Assembly (NCBI RefSeq): GCF_042242105.1
Contig: NC_092013.1
Span: forward strand, 13,447,618-13,511,617
From: Pempheris klunzingeri
Lineage: Eukaryota; Chordata; Actinopteri; Acropomatiformes; Pempheridae
Direction: 5' to 3'
Length of the DNA stretch: 64,000 nucleotides
The notes under the pieces were generated by a model. The model searched no databases. It saw only the letters and a program-made list of their open reading frames with translations, and had not been told where the DNA came from. The first letter of the stretch is position 1. Every line of letters begins with the position of its first letter. Made by a program: the position numbers and the translations under genes. This document shows positions 43,201-53,200 of the stretch, one piece after another.

Positions 43201-46200
43201 CTTTTTATGGCATCACATTACTTATTGAAAACAAACTGATAAGAAAAATAAAGACGTAAACCTACATCAGAGTAGTAAGAACTATCTCAAATCAAAGACG
43301 CCACCTTTGGGAACAAATTATTTGACATGTACTTTGACTTTTTAAGTTTAGACACTTCAGAACCCTTCATTGCTTAGGTTCAGGTAAGGGGGCCTTTGAT
43401 TGGTTAGGTTTAGGCATGGGGAAGTGGCACCCTCAGTGCCACTCTTATCCCCTGTTGGGAGTGGTCATGATTTTCCAATATTCTAATAGTCATTAAATTA
43501 TAAAAATTGAAAACTTTATGTGACTATTGTCTAATGTTAAAAATACATTTTCCTTAGTTTTTACTGGTGTCTGGTACTACGCCTATTGGCAACAGTAGCT
43601 TGATACTAGGCTTTAAAATGAGAGGGTGGATTCATACACGTTCCTTGAGGTCAAAATCAACAAAAAACTGGACCGATCACACAAGGCTGACACCCTCTTC
43701 AGGAAGGGACAGAGCACACTGTTACACCTGAGGAGATTAATATTCTTCACTGTGTGCAACAGGCTCCTTCTAACAGTATGTGGGAGCCCGCACACCGTTC
43801 ATTGCTGTGGTGTGCTGAGGTGGTAGGATCAAGGCTGCTGAGGCCAGCAGAGCAAATAAGCTGGTTAAGAAAGCCAGCTTTGTGGTCTAACTGGAGCTGG
43901 ACAATCTGAAGTCTGTGGCAGAGAAATGGATGAAGGACAAGATCAAAGCCATCCCAGAAAACCACTCTGACCCCCTTTAAGACGAGCTGTGGGAGATGGG
44001 CAGCTCATTCAGCCACCAGATCATCCCACCCTGGTGCAAAACGGAGCACTTCAGGCACTCATCTGTACCTGCTGCTATGAAAGTGTATAACTGCAGTGGA
44101 GATCACAGACTATAACATCATACAACACACACAGACCCATTTCTCCACAGTGTTTGATACACTTGAGACACTCATGCCACTCTCCCCTCTGCTGATATTT
44201 GTTATACTATACAACACTTGACTTTGTAGTCTATTCTGTTATATTTCTGTGGTATACTACATATTGTGTTATTCTATAGTATTAAAATTTGGCTTATAAT
44301 GTCTTATATCCCATATTATATTATTATAATGTATTATGTTAATGTTTCTTTGACTTTGCACTCTATTCTATTATTATTGCACAATAAACCTATATTACAT
44401 GTCCAAAGCAATGCAGACAAACCAGGTTCTGGTGTTCACTGTTCACATCGACTTGTTGACTCCACTCTCACATAAACTGCACCACTGTGTCTTTACCTGC
44501 ACTTCTGTACTTTTGTCTCTTCTTTTACTTTCTACGTATCTGTACTAATTCCTGATCTTGAGCTGTTGCAACAAACAAATGTCTTCTCTGGGGATCAATC
44601 CAGGCTTGTCTTATCTTATATTACTGCTCTAACCACATTCAATAAAGCCTCCATAATAATGCGGCAATTCTTCTTTCTTCTGTTTTGCTTTGTCACATGG
44701 TTATTTTGAATGTCAGAATGGTAGAACTACAATAGTGTTTCCTAAATAGTACAACAGTCTTTTCAGACATTTTTCTAAAAGTCCTATTGCTTCACTTAGA
44801 GGGGCGGATGATGGAACATAGTATCTCAACTGCTCTTTTATAGTCTACATTTCATTTCAAAGGCTCGAGGGGAAAAAACAGTTCAAAGGGGCTGAGGGCA
44901 TAATGACTGACAGTAGTCACTGCCAGTACGAACAATCCAGGTGTCACTCAAGCAACAACACTCTTTACACAGATTTATTCAGGCCTGACAAATGAACAAG
45001 GACTGTTTGAAAGTCACTGGGCTGAATAAAGCAGTTAAGTCCTAAGCCTCTTTTTTTATCTTTCCCATTTTCTTTAGTTTGCTAACTGAGGTCCCAAACC
45101 TCTGCACCTTGGTTAGGTGCCCCCACCCTGTTGTCAGACTCATACTTGAATGGTTCAAAATTGCCTCTTGGATTGCTTTTCAGAAAATCCCTCAAGAGGA
45201 CACTGGAGCAAATTCATTTAATTTGCATGTCTATCTCAACAAAAGACACGACTAAATTGTTGGAATATGGTAGCCGACGTATGAGAATGAATGTGCGTGT
45301 TCTTTTCTTCTGTATAGCAGAAACACAACACAGCTACACAAACCAAGCAGTTGTTGGAAAGAGTTATATGAACGCAATATAAAGCCCTAATAGAGCTAAA
45401 ACCTCTACGATTTGTGAAAGACCTTTGGATTTTGCTTTGGTAAATCATCCAATCACAAATATGTCAGCAGCAGGTTTAACACTGCAGAGTGGTTTCAAAG
45501 TATTTCCAGGTTGCTTTTGAATGAAAGAAATACCTTTCTATTTTTCATCCCAACCAGTTTTCCACATATTTCTAAAGATCTGAAGGTTTTACTGGTGTGA
45601 TTTTTGAGAGATTTGGGCTAGACTTACTTCAGTCTGCAGCTAATAAGAAACGTGAGCTTCAAGTATTCTGTATCTCACTTTAAGGGAGTTGAGTCCTAAG
45701 ACAGAAGGCACAATGGCTGTTATTTACAGGGCTACTGGAGTTGTAAAACATATTGTCACTGTATCAGCATTACAAAAAACAACACAAACAACGGAGTAAA
45801 CTAAAAAAACACACAATCACAGATTAGTAAAGTAGACATCATACATCTTCCCATCTTAAGTGATTGATAAGATGGCCACTGGCATAAAACAATTTGTCCC
45901 ATATCTAAAAATAACTATATTGTAATCACACTCTACTTCCTGATCTTGATTCAGAGCGACAGTGCAACAGAAGATAAAGTTTAAATCAGATCAATCATAT
46001 GTAGATGTGACATTTAACACCAGCAGTAGATTCCCAGCTGCGGGAGGATGAAAGTCATGTTTGAACATTTGACGGGCAAACTCCACAGAGCGTCCTGTGG
46101 GAAGAGTGAGCTCGCAGGATCATGATGCAACACACTTGACACAAATGACTTATGAATGCCCAATGACTTCGTAACAACACAATATATTGTACAATACAGT

Positions 46201-49200
46201 TAACTGGTCTAAAATAAAATAAAAAACTAGAGATATTGAGTTCATTACATTTAATTAAAACTAAATTTTTCTCATTATGAGAAGAAATAACACCATGCTT
46301 GGCAAATCAATTTAAATGTTAAGGGCCCATTTTTATTGCATAAATAGTAATTAAGCTCATTTTTATTTTTAACTCCTCAATTTGTTCACATAATTTTAAC
46401 TTTAATAAAATGGTGCCTGTTGTTGGTGACAGGTATCGGGAGGCACCACAACAAAGGATTCGGATTAGGTTAATTAGCAGTGAGATACACATGATTATAC
46501 ACAAATTATAAATATAATGAGGAAATAAAACCAGCACACATATATTTGAGGTTGTTGGAGATGGAGCTTTCAGCAATAACACAGACACAGGCATGGTGCC
46601 TGACCAGGTAGCAGCTTACTAGTGACTACAGCAATTACTCTTGAGAGATTAATCTTATATGTTTTTATGACATTTTGGATATGTCAAAGATGACGGACAA
46701 TGAACTAAAAATTCTGCTGCTACATGTGGAGTCTTAAATATATTGAAAATATATCATAATAAGTATGTTTTTCATTAATATGAATTGTTACTTACTGACA
46801 TGAATTCAGTGTTTGATGCATTTTGAATTGTGCATGCAACTGTATCTTTTATGCCATAGTTCATGTGCCATTATTGCAATTAGGATTTGGAAAAGTTGGA
46901 CTTGAACTGAAGAAACTTTTGTCAGTCACAGAAAGCTGCCACAGCAGGTGGTCTCTGACTAAATGTAACTGAGACAAACATGTACAGGTTGGACAATTTT
47001 AAGTTCCTCTCTGACAGAAACTTGTGGAAGTAATTTTGTAGGTGGAAATGTAACATTTCATAAAAGCTGACAGTTTGCTAATGACTCATCGTGGCTTGAT
47101 CCTTGCATGTAATTAGTGTCATAAATTACAACTGAAACAGACAAAAGAAATATGTCCGACTTCTGAAAACTTGAATACAAGTCAAACAGTTCTGCATGAA
47201 AAGCACCCTGAGGAGCTTTGAATTTAACTTCACTACTTACTTTCTACAGTGTACTAATTTCAGCGTAAACCTCCAGAATTATACTTACAATTAAAGTTTC
47301 CCCTCTCAATCTTTCAGCATATGACACTGCCTCCATTACTTTGTCCAGCATATAAACCCCATAACCTTTTCTGACCTTTCTCAGTGTACGTCACCATTAG
47401 CTAAAAGCCTGCATGTTTAACAGGCCCTGCGGACTAGCATCTGTGCACTGCTTTGCATCACTCTCATGTAGGCGACACTAATAAGAATTGTGAGAGGCAG
47501 CACCTTATTACCACCCCAAAAATGAAGCTTCCTTCTCTACCATGCTAAGGAAGACTTTATGATCACTTTACCGAGTGTGTCAGTAGCTAAAAAAGGCCAT
47601 TTCTAAGGAACAAAGGGAAACTCGCTTTATATTCAGCTCAGAACCTCTGTGCTGGCAAGAAATTTCAGTGCCCTCAAGCGAACAAATGTTCCATCGTCTG
47701 CCTTTCGCAAACCTTTAGATCTCTGTGAATGTCAGCAATATTATCCTCCCACCCCAGTCCCCAATCCAGTCTGAAGGCCTAGCCACCGTGCTCGAGTCTC
47801 AAGATGCCAAGGCATCTGCGATGTAGCCCACCACTAAAAAGCCAAGGCACTGAAGAAAAACACTGGGGCCGATCGATGGTCTGACTAGGCAAATATCATG
47901 GCCGACCATGGGGCAGCAACTCAAAAGTGTCTCAGAGACAGAAATCATTCTGCCATGACAAGCCAGGCATGCTAAATGCTGATGGGCTTGTTTGAAAAGG
48001 TCTCACCACTTGGGACATGCTGCAAAGTGTCAGCCATCAACAGCATGCTTTATTCACTGAAAGGAACCTATTGAGAGCTATTTCTGCTATTATGCTGCCT
48101 CTGTTAAATGTGAGCCATATTTTAGTTTACATACTGCTGTTGAATTGTCTACACTAATAAACTATTTATAGTGAACTCAAATGTTGTAGTGTTTCATAAT
48201 TTGTTCATAAAGTACACAGGGCATTTGAATTAGAAATAGATTTCAGTGGTTGGTTAAAATCATTTAAGGCCATTCACTTCAACTGATGCTTGATGATTAA
48301 ATCATTCATGCTGAACTGATATTGAAGATAACACAGCTGTATTTAAATAACTGTAGAATGAGAACAACAACAACAAAACAACGGTCTAACCCTCTGGCAA
48401 ATTCGTCCTCCATGAAGGTTGGAAAGTTTTGGCTTGTTGAAACTGTTTCAGAGAGAACTTTGTGTGACGCTGAATCAACACCTCTCTAAAACAGTTGCAA
48501 CAAAACATGATCATTATGATCTTCATGAAAGGCTGAGTTAATTCAGGGCTGTTGTATTATGCTGAGTATATTTGGAGGAATCCCATATATTGTAAAATTC
48601 CAATCTATGTATCAAAAGTAGAGAAAGTCACCAGTGTGTCAAAGATCATCAAACTTTAGTGGATATTATCATTTATTAATGAGTAAATTATATGTGGACA
48701 ACAAGTGGAGAAACAAAGATCAGAAGAAGATTTTATATTGCTGGTGAAGGAGACTGATGTCCAGTTTGATGACTGTGTAAGCTGACCTTTCAGACAGGCT
48801 AAGTGCCACTGGAGCAGAGCCAGATTTAAACAGTGTCCAAGCAGATGGTCGAGCGAGCCAGACAGGACACACAAACACATTCCTCCAGCAGAAGCAGAGT
48901 GATTGAGACAACCTGTGGTGTTGCCACCTGTTTTTAGCACGCCGCATAATTAAACCGTATCCACAAAACTCTCTGCTCATCACAATGACTCACTTTCCCA
49001 GCATCCCTCGAGCAGCACTGCAATATCATTCATCATAACGTGTAAAAAGGAGCTCAAATTGTTCTCTTTCTTTTTCCTCCTTTGTCTTCCAAGTTCACAT
49101 CTCCTTTCGAACCATAAATCTCTTCCTGCTGCACCACCTAACACACACCTCCCAACGCTCCAGGGGTTGCTGCAAAGAAGGCTTCCAGGAAGTGTAAAGA

Positions 49201-50160
49201 AAAGATTTGACTTGCTCAGCTTTTAACAAAAAACATTTTAACTTTGTGCTGCCTGAAAACACACAGCATGACTCAGGTGTGCATGTGACCATCATGAGGT
49301 TAGATATTGATCATTTAATTGCTTGATGTAAACACACTTTAGAGTTAGTGATGATTCATTGTATCATCCATATATTTCACATCGAACATTTCCTTTTCTG
49401 TTTTCCTATCACTAAAATAAGCACACAGGCGGTGGCTCATACTGGTTATTTAGATATTTTGTGGATGGAAACGCTGAAATCGTCCTATCTTTTATCTGTA
49501 AGCTGTGTTCTATGAGCGTTTTAATGGTGCTATGTGTGTTGTGTAGCAAAGACACTTGTGAGAAAGGGAGGCCCATGGGATAATGTGATGGGCTTGAGGC
49601 TGATGCTGATGAAGCTGGTTGTGTGAAGATACCGTACGCTTAACTGTGATGCACAAAGATGACGTCTGTTTTTCTTTAGCCATACATTTAGATCACAAAA
49701 GACACCTTTCATATACAAACCAGGCTTTGTACACACAAATACATAGAAAATATTTGGATTATTATAATTATCTTGTGCTTGAAATCTTGCAGGTAAAAGA
49801 TAAATTCAAAAACTTCAAATGATTGGTTTTAGAAAAAAAGTCCAAATAGTACCTTGATGTAGTGCTCCAGCCGTGGATAAACTCTTCTTACTCCCAGAAG
49901 GACAGAGAAAAACGTCCTGTGGGGAAACGAGGTAGTCACCACATGTGTGACTTCGGGAAAGGAAAAGACATTAAAGCCTGATGTCTCATAGCTCTTCACA
50001 AGCTCCTCATCTGCCTTGTTTTCTCCCTCGCTCAGAATACTGCCAACAGCATAGCGGCATTGTGGTCCCGGCACCTAGAAACGAGGATCAAATAAAGAAA
50101 TCGATTAAAATTGGTAAGAGAGAACGTATAAACTAGATAGACTGATGAGTAGTTTAAAGG

Positions 50161-50244
<84 letters not shown>

Positions 50245-53200
50245 TTCCTCATTATACTGATTCCAAATGTCATAATTATACAGAGCCACTAATATGACAG
50301 CAGCAGCACTGACAGACAGATAAATGCTCTCAACCAAAAAACTCCTATCTGGCTATTTCAGAATAATTCCTAATGTTTGCTGGGAGCTGATTGCACAAAA
50401 ACACTCCATTGTACGTCACCTTTCCTCGTGCCAGTCAATCTCAATGAAATCTCAAAGAAAAGCCTGAAATGCCACCTACCATCAACATTTCCAAAGTACC
50501 TGTATCTGCGGGCTGAGTCATAAACACTAGGGTGCAATATAAGGCAGAAAATAATGCACAAAACAGTGGGACGTTAGCCAAAGAATGATATCTTCTCTGA
50601 TGTCAGCCAGGAGCCAAATTTATGGAATAAATATACTCATCAATTGGAGTTCTGATTGGAGCGTTTGGCAGTGCAGCAATTACTGCTCCTTCCCCCATTC
50701 TGAGCACCCTGGTGCCCATTAAAAAAGAAGAAAAGGAAGACACTCTTTACAAATGAATACTCTTGGGACATCCAAGACTCTCTCCCCACTGTGCTGAGCT
50801 GAGCACCACTGAAAACTCATGTAATAAATAAGAAGGAATGGTCCTAAACCTATCAATGCTACGCTTCAAGCACAGCCCGTGTGTCTGAGAATGTCTATTT
50901 TCTCCTCTGTTCCTCAACATGCAAGGCCAGTCATGGGTAGAAGTGTGGTGCAGACTAAGCTTTTCACACAACTGCACATTCAAAGTTTCAAACACACACT
51001 GACACGGAGAAAGTGAGTGATCTGCATCTATTTCTGACCCAAGATCTATTTCACACCAGCAGATGAACAACAGATGATCCTATTTTGAGTTTTACTGTGA
51101 ATCATGTACTAGTCAACTTAAATCTCAGCTCGAGGACTGATTATAACTGGCTGTAATTTTGTGCAACTTTGCGATTAATTCTGAAGTTTTTATTCTGATT
51201 CTATAGTGAAACCAACAGCTTCACCGTGCCCTGTGACCATGTTACAGATTAATCTGTAGACCAGCAAAAATTAATCAATTGATCAATTAGTCGATTAACT
51301 GCATATTTTTTGGTTGTTAACTGTTTGGTCATTCTTTACGCAACTAATGCCAAATACTCTCTGGTTGCAGCTTCTCCAATCATTGTAAACTAAATATCTG
51401 ACTGTTGGTCGGACAAAACAAGACACCTGATGACTTCAACAATGATTCTTGCCATTTTATTCAAATGATTTATTAATTAATTGAGAAAATGGTCTGCAGA
51501 TTAATTAATAATAATTATTATTATTATAAAAATTATTATTATTATGAAGTTACCCGCAGCCTGAGGGTTGTGTCTTTGTAACTAGGGAAACAATAGTCCA
51601 CAGGCTATAATTAGCAAATTTGGTCAATCAGTTTCCAAGTAGAGAATCTTAGTTTCAATCACATTATGGAGGAGTTAATACTGCATTCAGTCTGACATCA
51701 GAACAGTTTCCAAACCTATATTACGTGCACTGAAATAATCCAATCACTTTGTCACGTACAACAGATACAGATTTTGTCCAGTTAATTGCTTGGCCGGCCT
51801 TACTGTAAGATCCACATCTACTGTACATTTGAGAAACTTTACACATGAGGATGTTTTTGACACTTTGGATGTTTTGGGGGCTCACAGTGGGAAGTCCGAG
51901 CCAAGCGGATTTATTAATCATCACAGGGATCCATGTAGGGAGTCCAGAACAAAGAACCACCGCCCAAAAGCACAAGCCTCTGTCCACAATCTTTGTTTTG
52001 CCCCTCCACACTCATCAAGACACGAGTATGCTGTATTTTCATGTTTCTTCAACACACGGACTGTTCATCTAGTGCAGAAAGTTCAAGTGAAGGAACCACA
52101 TCACTGTGTCGCAACTGCACACTGGCTGAATTGACTTTGGTAAGGCAAACCGTCTTCACCGGCATACAAAGTGTTTTCCACTCACACAGTAAGGCTTGCA
52201 TTTTAAAGGTTTTACTATGACTTTCTCAAAGGGCAAGTGTTAGAAAGATTTTCTACTATTTCATCATTCACCACAAAGACTAACAATCACACTGATATAC
52301 ACATTTCCTGACCGCCCCCTCCTGCAGCTGCCATGCAGCTTTCATCACGTTGTGACCCAAACATGGATCCCTGGGGATGGGCCGACACTTGTGTCATCTC
52401 ACCACCAATCCACTTGTCACTGAGCTTTTTATTTAGACAATCTGTGTCTCAGGGACCGCAGACCCTGACCCCGATTTCTTACATGGAATTTTAAGTGTGA
52501 CAGAGAAATATATGATCCATCCCCCCGTTACCGCCCTCTAATGTTTGTCAGAGTTGGATGCAGGGGGAGAACGGGGCGAGAAGAGAGCTGCGGGGTAGAG
52601 GTGAAGTGGGCACAGAGGGTCAGAAACCCCCCGGCTTTAAAACTGTGAAGAGGTTGGTAGAGGAGAAGGGTTTAGTGAGCGGGGGCCCAGAAAATGTGTT
52701 AGCCGCTTAAAGGAACAGACAGAGCTGCTCCAGCACTGTATCCATGGCAACCATCTCAGGACCAACTGAAGTCCTTGTTGAAGTCTTTTGTTTCTCCAGA
52801 GGAAGTGATTAAAGGAGGTAAAAGTGAGAAAACCGAGAACAGAGGATGAGACTAGGCACGCTGACACTTCTCCTCTTTCAGCTGCACTTTTGAAAATCTT
52901 TCTCACTGCAAACATCAATGGACAGTGTCTCACTATTTAGACACCGAATACCAGTGCTCCCATCTGAGAGCGCACTCTGGGGCTCCTGACACTGGGGCTG
53001 AATGGCATCCTGGGGCTCGGACGCTAATGAGCTGAGATCATTACACCAATTATTTTAGCTTAGATCAGGACTTGGCTGTGTCTGCGCAGAGGAACTAGGA
53101 CCCACTGCTAGCCTAATTGCCGGCTTGGGAAAAAGAGGATGCGCATAACAAAAGGGTTTTGAAGCGGGGCTGGGACGGGTCCATCACTGAACTCTGGTTA

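Larger units (their letters stand above)
34284..49852 (-). other. tex264: TEX264 intron 2 (15.6 kb)
   Basis: The intron contains a hAT-like MITE at 37485-37755, a broken LINE at 42838-44640 with another repeat between its parts, and T-runs at 36789 and 40337. A GC-richer, structured stretch at about 47400-48060 may be conserved non-coding sequence. No extra exon was recognised. Confidence 0.75.

Noticed and set aside
43626-43826. Independent small protein gene
   Set aside because: The translation matches the reverse-transcriptase region of a fish LINE, and surrounding frames are broken.
50032-50337. Open frame with repeated S-I-Y-L units
   Set aside because: It is TEX264 exon 2 read through its acceptor into the GATA microsatellite.
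51721-52220. Overlapping open frames of 75-114 codons in TEX264 intron 1
   Set aside because: No recognisable protein, and all three frames have comparable openness; no splice sites that would join them to TEX264.
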